DNA of 32,504 nt from positions 1 through 32,504 of the forward strand of contig JAQYWO010000066.1 in assembly GCA_029379215.1 (NCBI GenBank), given 5' to 3'. The notes under the pieces were generated by a model. It was not told the DNA's origin, did no database searches, and saw only the letters and a program-made list of their open reading frames with translations. Shown piece by piece: positions 20,149 to 27,063 of the stretch (the stretch's first letter is position 1; every line of letters starts with the position of its first letter). Source of the stretch: Rhizonema sp. PD37 (GTDB taxonomy: Bacteria > Cyanobacteriota > Cyanobacteriia > Cyanobacteriales > Nostocaceae). A program made the translations under genes and the position numbers.

Positions 20149-22576
20149 CGCAAACATTTACACTGTTGGTGGCACTGTGCAGGCGGGTGGAGGCATTTAC
20201 ATTTCTCGCCAAGCCGATGAGGATCTGCTGATACTCTGTCGGCAGAGAGTTTTTGCTTATGTTCTTACCCCACGTCAAATGGGTAAATCGAGTTTGATGG
20301 TGCGTACTGCTGAAAAACTGGCAGAAGAAGACATTCAGTCGATTATGATTGATTTGACTCAGTTAGGCGTACAACTAACTGCCGAACAATGGTATCTCGG
20401 GTTACTCACGATTATAGAAGGAACACTGAATCTGGATACAGATGTGGTGCAGTGGTGGCAAGCACACACCCATCTGGGATTAACACAACGGCTGACTTTA
20501 TTTTTTCAAAAGGTTTTGTTAGTTGAAGTAACAACACCAGTGGTGATTTTTGTAGACGAGATTGATACTACCCTCAGCCTGAGTTTTACAGACGACTTTT
20601 ATGCGGCGATTCGCTATCTCTATGTTGCTCGTTCCTTGAAAAAGGAGTTTCGGCGTCTTTCTTTTGTGTTGATTGGTGTAGCTACTCCGGGTGATTTGAT
20701 CCGCGATCCCAAACGGACGCCATTCAATATTGGACAGCGTGTGGATCTGATTGATTTTACCTTTGAGGAGGCAAAACCGCTTGCTGACGGACTAGGGCTG
20801 CCAAAGGATGAAGCGCAACAAGTGCTGAGGTGGGTACTAAAGTGGACAGGAGGACACCCCTATTTGACGCAGCGTCTTTGTAGTATTATAAGTGAGCAGG
20901 GTAAGAGTCGTTGGTCTAAAGCTGATGTTGACCATTTGGTTAGTAGTACATTTTTAGGAGCAATGAGCGAGCAAGATAATAACTTGCAGTTCGTGCGTGA
21001 TATGCTGACTAAACGCGCACCAGACTTAGAAGGAGTTTTGACAACTTATCGAGAGATTCGTCGAGGTAAACGTTCCGTTTCTGATGAGGAGCAATCTTTA
21101 ATTAAGTCCCACCTGAAATTGTCGGGTGTTGTGCGCCAAGAGAACGCTAGGTTGTGTGTACGCAATCCAATCTACGAAAAAGTATTTGATGACAAGTGGC
21201 TCAAAAATATTCTGCCAGTTCCCTTCAAGAAGTTGACGGTTCAGAGAGTTCTTTTTACTAGTTTGATTGTCACATTATCGACTCTGGGTATTCGGCAGTT
21301 AGGGGTATTAGAGTTTCTGGAGCTAAAGGCTTTCGACCAGATGATGCAAATGCGTGGCGATTTGAATGCAGATCCTCGCATCTTAGTTGTTGGAGTCAGT
21401 GAAAAAGATTTGCAAAAATTGCAGCAGTGGCCTTTATCTGGGAAAACTCTTGATCGTTTGTTCAGCAAATTAGAGCAATATCAACCGCGAGTGATTGGTT
21501 TGGATATTTTTCGGGACTTACGAGTCGAGCCGGGTCATGATCAGCTATTGAAACATTTACAACAGAGCGATCGCATTATTTCTGTCTGTAAGTATTCTGA
21601 TTCTGTTAATTCCCCCACGCCACCGCCCAAGGGAGTAGAACCAGAGCAAGTGGGATTTAGTGATATCGTCACGGACACAGATGATATTGTTCGTCGAAAT
21701 CTCCTGTTGCTCAACCCTGAATCTGCTTCACCTTGTACAACTTCTTACTCTCTTGGTTTACAAGTCGTATTGCACTACCTGGGAAACGTGCAACCAAAAT
21801 TTTCTTCTGCTCACGGAGAATTTCAAATTGGTTCTACTATATTTAAACCGCTACGGAGTGACTCTGGAGGTTATAGAAAAGTAGATGCACATGGTTTCCA
21901 AATCCTGCTCAATTACCGCTCTGCTCACCAAGCTGTTCGACAGGTTAATGTCACCGACGTGCTGGAAAATCAAATTGCTCCAGCTTGGGTAAAAGACAAA
22001 ATCGTCCTCATTGGCTCAACTGCACCCAGTATTAAAGATCTTTTTAACACACCTTATAGTGCTAATCAGCAGGATAACCAAAAAATGCCTGGAGTTGTCC
22101 TGCAAGCTCAAATGGCTAGTCAAATTCTCAGTGCTGTCGTTAACAAACAACGTCTGTTTTGGTTTTGGCCTGTGTGGGAAGAGTTTTTGTGGACTTGGGG
22201 CTGGGCTGTGGTAGGAAGCTTCATGGCATGGCGTATTCGCAATCTATGGCTGTTGGGTTTGGCACAAGGATCTGCATTTGGGATTTTATACGGACTTAGC
22301 TTTGCTCTTTTCTATCAAAGCTGTTGGATACAGCTCATTCCGCCTACAATTGTCTTGGTATCTACAAGCGTTAGTGTCATGGCATCCCACATTTCTATGC
22401 AAAAACAGCAGCGACTCAAAATCAGCAACTTGCTAATTGATAAGCTGGAAATAAGTTGTACTCTGAGGGGTGAACAGATGACAGACGTGATAGTGCGATT
22501 AATCACTATGTATATTGAACAGAATATACCGCCTACGAACAGTACCGACGGACGATCTAAGAAGTCCAAAAACTAG
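20141..22576 (+). CDS. AAA_35 (STAND-like) ATPase - CHASE2 membrane sensor
   Basis: An 811-residue protein from GTG 20141, chosen because MDDANIYTVGGTV begins an AAA_35 domain as in relatives. The longer frame to 20060 only rereads the upstream gene. The ATPase covers 1 to about 350: Walker A TPRQMGKSS at 43-51, Walker B VVIFVDEIDT at 134-143, TPFNIGQ at 193-199 and GGHPYL at 237-242. The last two motifs match the ATPase of the upstream protein (SPFNVGQ, GGHPYL). A helix at about 367-388 leads into a CHASE2 domain (about 390-665; DPRILVVGVSEKDL, IGLDIFRD, DKIVLIGSTAPSIKDLFNTPYS), followed by about three helices (683-750). CHASE2 is an extracytoplasmic sensor usually joined to kinases, cyclases or phosphatases, but here only 60 residues follow. 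The ATPase is therefore the likely output. GTG overlaps the upstream stop, implying coupling. Confidence 0.88.
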   Translation: MDDANIYTVGGTVQAGGGIYISRQADEDLLILCRQRVFAYVLTPRQMGKSSLMVRTAEKLAEEDIQSIMIDLTQLGVQLTAEQWYLGLLTIIEGTLNLDTDVVQWWQAHTHLGLTQRLTLFFQKVLLVEVTTPVVIFVDEIDTTLSLSFTDDFYAAIRYLYVARSLKKEFRRLSFVLIGVATPGDLIRDPKRTPFNIGQRVDLIDFTFEEAKPLADGLGLPKDEAQQVLRWVLKWTGGHPYLTQRLCSIISEQGKSRWSKADVDHLVSSTFLGAMSEQDNNLQFVRDMLTKRAPDLEGVLTTYREIRRGKRSVSDEEQSLIKSHLKLSGVVRQENARLCVRNPIYEKVFDDKWLKNILPVPFKKLTVQRVLFTSLIVTLSTLGIRQLGVLEFLELKAFDQMMQMRGDLNADPRILVVGVSEKDLQKLQQWPLSGKTLDRLFSKLEQYQPRVIGLDIFRDLRVEPGHDQLLKHLQQSDRIISVCKYSDSVNSPTPPPKGVEPEQVGFSDIVTDTDDIVRRNLLLLNPESASPCTTSYSLGLQVVLHYLGNVQPKFSSAHGEFQIGSTIFKPLRSDSGGYRKVDAHGFQILLNYRSAHQAVRQVNVTDVLENQIAPAWVKDKIVLIGSTAPSIKDLFNTPYSANQQDNQKMPGVVLQAQMASQILSAVVNKQRLFWFWPVWEEFLWTWGWAVVGSFMAWRIRNLWLLGLAQGSAFGILYGLSFALFYQSCWIQLIPPTIVLVSTSVSVMASHISMQKQQRLKISNLLIDKLEISCTLRGEQMTDVIVRLITMYIEQNIPPTNSTDGRSKKSKN

Positions 22577-22578
22577 TG

Positions 22579-22746
22579 GTGTGCGTTGGGTTCTTGACCT
22601 ATCAATATAAAATAGTGAAACTGGGGAACTTAAATCTAGATGATTTACTAGGACGGGGCTGCAATTTAGTGCATGAATATTTGAAAACGAATCCTAACAG
22701 TAAAAGCGATAGACATTTGTGCGATGATATTAGGGGAGTAAGATGA
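22579..22746 (+). pseudogene. Relic of the C-terminal tail of a WD40-repeat protein
   Basis: The frame starting at 22579 reads KLGNLNLDDLLGRGCNLVHE, then YLKTNPNSKSDRHLCDDI, and ends at TGA 22744-22746. This closely matches, from memory, the tail that follows the WD40 repeats in many large cyanobacterial STAND/WD40 proteins (LDDLL.RGC...YLK.NPN..SDRHLCD). No WD40 repeat or start precedes it; it begins directly after the CHASE2 gene in a different frame. It is most likely the remains of a lost gene or of a recombination event. Confidence 0.7.
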
Positions 22747-22856
22747 AATGGTTGGTATCGTTATAGCAGTCCAACAAAATTCCCTACTTCTTAAAGAAAC
22801 CAGAAATCTGAACAGACGCGATTTTCATAAATCAAATAGGATCGCCATATAATTTT

Positions 22857-23318
22857 TCAATTGTCAATTACTGTAGTATTAGATAATGAAGATTCTTGTT
22901 CTGGCTCAGAGTCATCATCCAGCATTACCAAGATGGATATTTGGATTGATAACTCCCCAGATGCAGCTGCCGCGACTAGTTTTGGAGATAATGACAAGCC
23001 ACCTTGGTCTTCTTCTCGAATCGTGCTAATGTACAAATCCGTATTACAGTTAGTCCGCTCCAGTACTGCCAGACTTGACGGCATTTTCTCTAGCTTAGTA
23101 GCAGCTTGTAGCATCTGACTGTCTCTTTCTTCTTTTGTGTCGTCAGAGTCAAACTTAGCAAGTTCAAGTATCTACACATCAACGGGTTGGACTCGCTTTT
23201 TGGAAATGCGATCGCCACGCCGCAGAAATTTCGTAGGTGTAACCTCTAGAGTTTGTGTCAATTCCTCTAAAGAAGGGAGATTACCTCCCAGCCGCAAAGA
23301 CATTTGGACTGTACTCAC
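22857..23318 (-). pseudogene. DUF4279-like gene interrupted by one TAG codon
   Basis: From GTG 23318 the minus strand reads VSTVQMSLRLGGNLPSLEE, RRGDRISKKRVQPVDV, then TAG at 23174-23172. The same frame continues ILELAKFDSDDTKEERDSQMLQAATKLEKM and LYISTIREEDQGGLSLSPKL to TGA at 22857. A tryptophan codon (TGG) is the likely original at the TAG. About 153 residues would be restored. The pattern of paired short domains with a GGD...W motif and GLSLSP...SIQISI suggests DUF4279, a family of unknown function; that family call is moderate, but the interruption is plain. An alternative start is TTG 23327. Confidence 0.65.
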
Positions 23319-23368
23319 CTCACGCAACCTCTGTTACTTCTTTGAAATAAACTCATCGATTAGATACA

Positions 23369-23709
23369 TTATCTATCCAGGTATTCTTCTGCTAAATCAA
23401 GCAGTTCACTATAAGTAAAATTAACATCTCCTTCTCTGTTCTCACTGCGCTTGATATTTTCAATATAAATCAACCGATAACCAGCACTTTTGCCCTTTTT
23501 AATATCACTGTTACGAACTCGCACTTTGAAAACTGTATAGCCAGTTTCAACAAGTGTGATCGCCTACAAAGTTGCCTGCTTGAAGTTGTTCGATGATTGG
23601 CTGAATATCCAAACGAATTTGACGATACTTTTTGGCAAGAGCGCGTAGTCTGCGCTCTCAATTCATCTGTGAACTTAACTTCAATTAAAGATAACTCATC
23701 ATTCGGCAT
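23369..23709 (-). pseudogene. Frameshifted RelE/ParE-like toxin remnant
   Basis: Starting at ATG 23709, which overlaps the antitoxin end by 11 bases, the frame reads MPNDELSLIEVKFTDELR. Family-like sequence then continues in a second frame (LRALAKKYRQIRLDIQPIIEQLQAGNFVGDH) and in a third (TLVETGYTVFKVRVRNSD and KKGKSAGYRLIY), ending at TAA 23371-23369. The VRVRNSD...GKSAGYRLIY stretch is typical of RelE/ParE toxins (mRNA interferase or gyrase poison family). At least two shifts, near 23655 and 23565, destroy the frame, so the toxin should be inactive unless the assembly is wrong here. The antitoxin upstream is intact. Confidence 0.7.
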
Positions 23710-23941
23710 CAATTCCATCCCATAGTTGAGAGACGGGTTTGGTTTTACCTGCTTTTGCTTCCCTAAATGACTTGCGAAGGCTGTCTAACACAGATTCTTT
23801 TGATTCATCATCTTCATCTATCTCTTTTTCTAAAAACAACATAATAACCCGAACACGGCTGTGCTTCTCGACTACCAAGGGTTCATCTAAGGATAGTTGA
23901 CCTTTGTCATCAACAGTGCCCATCACCTCTTGTGCTTTCAT
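23699..23941 (-). CDS. RelN-like antitoxin
   Basis: An 80-residue antitoxin of the type found with RelE-like toxins in cyanobacteria. The N-terminal DNA-binding or dimerisation part has the VDDKGQLSLDEPLVVEKHSRVRV pattern. An acidic linker (EIDEDDESKES) follows, and then the toxin-binding tail SFREAKAGKTKPVSQLWDGIDAE. The start ATG 23941 follows a weak AGAAGAG. In known systems such proteins neutralise the toxin and repress their own promoter. Here the downstream toxin overlaps by 11 bases but is frameshifted, leaving an orphan antitoxin, which can still protect against related toxins elsewhere. Confidence 0.82.
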   Translation of the reverse strand: MKAQEVMGTVDDKGQLSLDEPLVVEKHSRVRVIMLFLEKEIDEDDESKESVLDSLRKSFREAKAGKTKPVSQLWDGIDAE

Positions 23942-24386
23942 ATTTTACTCTTCTTGAACCATATCTGTTTTTCTACTTTATACATCAGAGCGAACCGTTC
24001 GCTAATCTCTTCCGTTCCATTGATTGCAGCAACCTTCTCACTGTTATTGTCTCTCAGATTTCAGCATTTAATAAAAGCATGTTAAGAGTCTGAGTGAGTT
24101 GAGATTACGTAAAAGCAGGCTGTCTAGCAATTCAGATTGCTTGGTTCGTTTACGCCGCGCTGTACTCTTACTACAACTTATAATCATCTCAAAATTCCAA
24201 CCTGTACCTACCGCAATGGTCTCACAGTTGACTTTTGACGACTTGACATGATATTTTGTAAATAATGGGAAAGGTGTGTGCAGGCGAATCCACCTCTCCT
24301 ACAGTAAAAACAAAAAACAAACGATGAAGTGAGCTTTTTACTCCAAAACTGTAGACGAAGTTCGTTTTTGAATTAAAAAATTGGTA
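23942..24386. other. Spacer between the two toxin-antitoxin loci
   Basis: About 445 bases between divergent antitoxin genes. The frame 23897-24085 has no protein character. Complementary segments ctacagt (24299-24305) and actgtag (24348-24354), and agtaaaaa (24303-24310) and tttttact (24335-24342), could form a hairpin just upstream of the VapB-like gene, possibly part of its leader or operator. Otherwise nothing is recognised. Confidence 0.5.
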
Positions 24387-24611
24387 ATGGAAGTTCTAAA
24401 ATTTACGAGCAAGATAGATGAATCAGGATATTTGAATCTTAATATTGCAACGCAGTTAGCTGGTGGGGAAGTGGACATTGTTGTTGTTTTGAATCCAGTT
24501 TCGTCACAAGAGAAGCAAAAATCCAGCTATGATTTCTCTGACTTGGTTGGGCGGTTAACTTGGCAGGGAGATCCACTTCTTATGCAAAGGACTCTACGGG
24601 ATGAGTGGTAA
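24387..24611 (+). CDS. VapB-like antitoxin
   Basis: A 74-residue partner of the PIN toxin that follows. It starts at ATG 24387 (MEVLKFTSKIDESGYLNLNI); a TTG two codons earlier is a less likely start. The early part resembles the beta-strand/linker antitoxins of cyanobacteria (KIDESGYLNLNIATQLAGGEVDIVVVL), and the tail SYDFSDLVGRLTWQGDPLLMQRTLRDEW would bind the toxin. It overlaps the toxin start by 11 bases (24601-24611), a typical coupled arrangement that keeps antitoxin in excess. The family (AbrB-like or other) cannot be decided by eye. Confidence 0.78.
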   Translation: MEVLKFTSKIDESGYLNLNIATQLAGGEVDIVVVLNPVSSQEKQKSSYDFSDLVGRLTWQGDPLLMQRTLRDEW

Positions 24612-24978
24612 TCGCTACGTATTGGATACAAATGCGATTGTAGCTCTACTTCAAGGGAATTCTCAACTGACTCAATTACTTAACGATGCGGATTGGATTG
24701 GAATTTCAGTTATTAGCCAAATTGAATTTCTGACTTTTTCTGAGTTGAGTCAAGATGATCGGCAGCTTTTTCAACTGTTTCTTCAGCGAGTGGAGATTAT
24801 TGATCTAGTGGCGAGTGATATTGTGTTAATAGAGAAAATCATTGAAGTTCGCCTGCAATATAGGTTAAAACTACCAGATGCTATTATTGCAGCAATGGCA
24901 ATCCAAAATTTAGCAAGTTTGGTGAGTGCTGATCAAGAGTTTGCGAAGGTAACAATGTTAACGGTAATTAATTGGTAG
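24601..24978 (+). CDS. vapC: VapC-like PIN-domain ribonuclease toxin
   Basis: A 125-residue PIN-domain endoribonuclease, the toxin of a type II system, which cleaves RNA (often tRNA or rRNA) with Mg2+ when freed from its antitoxin. Acidic residues Asp9 (VLDTNAIVALL), Glu42 (ISQIEFLTF), Asp93 (LPDAIIAAMA) and Asp111 (SADQEF) form the expected active site, so it appears intact. It starts within the antitoxin stop region (ATG 24601) and is likely coupled. The stop codon lies inside a 14-base inverted repeat with a partner at 25044-25057. Confidence 0.9.
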   Translation: MSGNRYVLDTNAIVALLQGNSQLTQLLNDADWIGISVISQIEFLTFSELSQDDRQLFQLFLQRVEIIDLVASDIVLIEKIIEVRLQYRLKLPDAIIAAMAIQNLASLVSADQEFAKVTMLTVINW

Positions 24979-25057
24979 CAAGGATTGAAATGCCCTTTTT
25001 ATTCACGAAAAACTTGCGAATAATGTGTTTTTGCCAAATAGGGTGCTACCAATTAAT
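24967..25057. repeat. 14-base inverted repeat spanning the vapC stop
   Basis: attaattggtagca (24967-24980) is the exact reverse complement of tgctaccaattaat (25044-25057), 63 bases apart. The left arm contains the vapC stop codon TAG and the right arm lies just before the convergent yajQ end. It could act as a bidirectional terminator or mark an insertion boundary. Confidence 0.75.
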
Positions 25058-25066
25058 GAAGATTCT

Positions 25067-25558
25067 CTAGCGATAATTTGTGAATTGCAAAGCGACGGGT
25101 AAGTCTTCTTTTTTTAAGCGCTGGATAACAGTTTGCAATTCATCCTTATCTTTAGCGCTGACACGCACTACATCCCCTTGAATTGAAGGCTGTATCTTTT
25201 TAAATTCGTCGCGAATTAACTTGGAAATTTGCTTAGCGATTTCCTGGCTGATGCCTTTTTTGAGTTTAATTTCTTGACGCACACGATTACCGCTTGCTGA
25301 GTCAATTTGACCAAAGTCAAATATTTTCTGAGAGAGATTCCGCTTAGCCGCTTTTTCTCGAAGAATATCGTGTACTGACTCTAAGGTAAACTCGCTATCA
25401 GTATTAACAGTTATACCTTCTTCACCTAATTCAACAGTCGTTTTCGTATCTTTTAGATCATAGCGGCTTTTAATTTCTCTCTCAGTTTGGTCAACAGCAT
25501 TAACTAATTCTTGCCGATCAAAATCGCTAACAATGTCAAATGAATAAGTAGAAGCCAT
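25067..25558 (-). CDS. YajQ-family nucleotide-binding protein
   Basis: A 163-residue YajQ/DUF520 protein; some family members bind cyclic-di-GMP and affect transcription, while others bind tRNA or nucleotides. The start MASTYSFDIVSDFDRQEL, with AVDQTEREIKSRYDLKDTKT, is diagnostic, and the KEDLPVALQFTNYR tail is the expected end. I choose ATG 25558: the 26 residues before it translate low-complexity spacer. It is convergent with the VapBC pair and lies 145 bp downstream of the MAPEG gene. Confidence 0.92.
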   Translation of the reverse strand: MASTYSFDIVSDFDRQELVNAVDQTEREIKSRYDLKDTKTTVELGEEGITVNTDSEFTLESVHDILREKAAKRNLSQKIFDFGQIDSASGNRVRQEIKLKKGISQEIAKQISKLIRDEFKKIQPSIQGDVVRVSAKDKDELQTVIQRLKKEDLPVALQFTNYR

Positions 25559-25703
25559 AAAGAATATGGGAATGGGGAATAAATGCCAGGTAATTGGTAA
25601 TTGGATATTGGATATTGGGGAGCGGTAATTAAGCATTAGTTATCAGATAAGAGAATTATCTTTACTACTACCGATTACCGATTACCCATTCCAATTCCAT
25701 TCC

Positions 25704-26102
25704 TTAATTACTATTAGCTTGGATGAGACTAAGGACAAAAAGAGTTGTAGATCCGAGAGTGCAAATGACGAACATTAAAGAACGCAAAACAGGTATATTC
25801 AAAATATAAAAAACCGAGTGCAGTAATCTCGCGGTAACAAAAGCGATCGCCGCCCCTACAGCTAAGGGTGAATTCACACCAGTGACATATGCCATCATTG
25901 CGGCTGCGGCAAAAACCATAAACGTTTCAAACGAGTGTTGGTGTGCCCAGGTGGCTCTTTGGGCATATGGTGGCAATTTGTCAAACATAGCACGGGGAGC
26001 GGACATATCATAGCCGCAACTTACGCGAGCATAACCTACCACCAAAAATGGTACGTAGATTAAGGCAGCAGCTGCAACAATTGAGTACAACAAAATAATC
26101 AT
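25704..26102 (-). CDS. MAPEG-family membrane protein
   Basis: A 132-residue integral membrane protein with about four hydrophobic helices (near 4-24, 56-72, 76-95 and 107-127). The region RATWAHQHSFETFMVFAAAAMMA, followed by ARLLHSVFYILNIP, is characteristic of MAPEG proteins (membrane-associated proteins in eicosanoid and glutathione metabolism). In bacteria these are often glutathione transferases of uncertain substrate. The start is ATG 26102. Its minus-strand neighbours are YajQ and the DprA-like gene, but spacers of 70-145 bp give no firm operon. Confidence 0.85.
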   Translation of the reverse strand: MIILLYSIVAAAALIYVPFLVVGYARVSCGYDMSAPRAMFDKLPPYAQRATWAHQHSFETFMVFAAAAMMAYVTGVNSPLAVGAAIAFVTARLLHSVFYILNIPVLRSLMFVICTLGSTTLFVLSLIQANSN

Positions 26103-26174
26103 TATCTGCGATCATGAATTGGTAGCTATTAGTCATTAGTCAAATACCAAGCACAAATGACGAAGGACAAATAA

Positions 26175-26681
26175 CTAATCAAAGTAGAACAATGTCACCA
26201 CTTTTCTTTGTTCTTCTGCATCTTTACCTGTTTGCAACAGGGTACGACTATCGTGAAATGCAAAGCATATAAGTTGCTGACACCGGGAGACGATCTCCTT
26301 ATTGCACAAGTAACTTGCTTCAGCAAGGGACATGTGATCGTTAGCGGGGTTTTCCACTAAATGCATCACTTGTTCCAGTTGTTGACGCGATTCGTTGGGC
26401 TGGCGTTCTAGGCTTTGCGGTAGAATCACCGTTAGCAAATTCGCATCCGCACGCATTGCTCCTTTGATAGCAGCTGAATTAGTACCAGCAGCACCAGAGG
26501 TGATAACCCGGTTCCCCGATAAAACCAGGGCGTAAGTCATCATCTCTATCAGATTCTGATGGGTAATCGGGACATGACGGGAACCCAGCAAGGCGATTCG
26601 CTTAGAACCCAATTGCTGGATCGTCGCCAGTTCTTGCGCTAATGTATCGACGTTGTTAATAAGGTCTATTGACTGGCTCAA
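26175..26681 (-). CDS. DprA/LOG-like Rossmann-fold protein
   Basis: A 168-residue protein with the Smf/DprA-like Rossmann core: RIALLGSRHVPITHQNLIEM, VLSGNRVITSGAAGTNSAAIKG and LLTVILPQSLERQ. Cyanobacterial relatives are annotated as 'DNA recombination-mediator protein A' but are shorter than true DprA, which loads RecA onto incoming DNA during transformation. A lysine-decarboxylase-like (LOG) nucleotide enzyme is the other possibility. The start is ATG 26681. No HTH or C-terminal domain is present. A DNA-uptake role is not shown. Confidence 0.78.
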   Translation of the reverse strand: MSQSIDLINNVDTLAQELATIQQLGSKRIALLGSRHVPITHQNLIEMMTYALVLSGNRVITSGAAGTNSAAIKGAMRADANLLTVILPQSLERQPNESRQQLEQVMHLVENPANDHMSLAEASYLCNKEIVSRCQQLICFAFHDSRTLLQTGKDAEEQRKVVTLFYFD

Positions 26682-27063
26682 AGACGGACATTATCAGATT
26701 AAACGACCTAGATATCTTAACAGATGAGTGTCTGACTTTTCACATGTTGGGAAAAGTCAATAAGAAAGGCAGAGGGCAGAAGGTATAAGACAATACAATA
26801 GAGGCTTGAACCCCCATTGATTGAAGACCACATACGGAAGGTATGCTGGGGCACAGAGACGCGAAGCTCGCCGGGGGAAGCTTCCCCCGGCAGACTTCGC
26901 AATTTGGACTCATGCTGGGCAGATGTCAGAGTTTTTAAATTAGTATAAAAAGTTATATCTTTCCTTCTGCCCTCTGCCCTCTGCCTTCTGCCTTGCAAGG
27001 GAGGGCTAGTCAATTGGGAAAAAGGGCATCAGTCATTGCTTATTCGAGAAGAACAGGATCATG
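26682..27063. other. Spacer with hairpin and low-complexity tract
   Basis: About 380 bases between two minus-strand genes. A 98-codon minus frame reads through 'ctgccctctgcc' low-complexity sequence and is rejected. The nested hairpin at 26861-26900 is the main feature. Confidence 0.55.
26861..26900. repeat. Nested hairpin with perfect 22-base core palindrome
   Basis: Outer stem gcgaag (26861-26866) pairs with cttcgc (26895-26900). An internal loop has ctc opposite aga, which on the minus strand reads tct and gag. The core 26870-26891 is a perfect palindrome (gccgggggaag and its complement, with a HindIII-like centre). The layout equals that at 10445-10488 with different stem sequences. Confidence 0.8.

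Noticed and set aside
22861..23118. 85-codon plus-strand frame
   Set aside because: It mirrors the minus-strand DUF4279-like frame, which carries the family-like sequence.
26717..27013. 98-codon minus-strand frame
   Set aside because: Reads low-complexity ctgcc sequence and the nested hairpin; composition is not protein-like.
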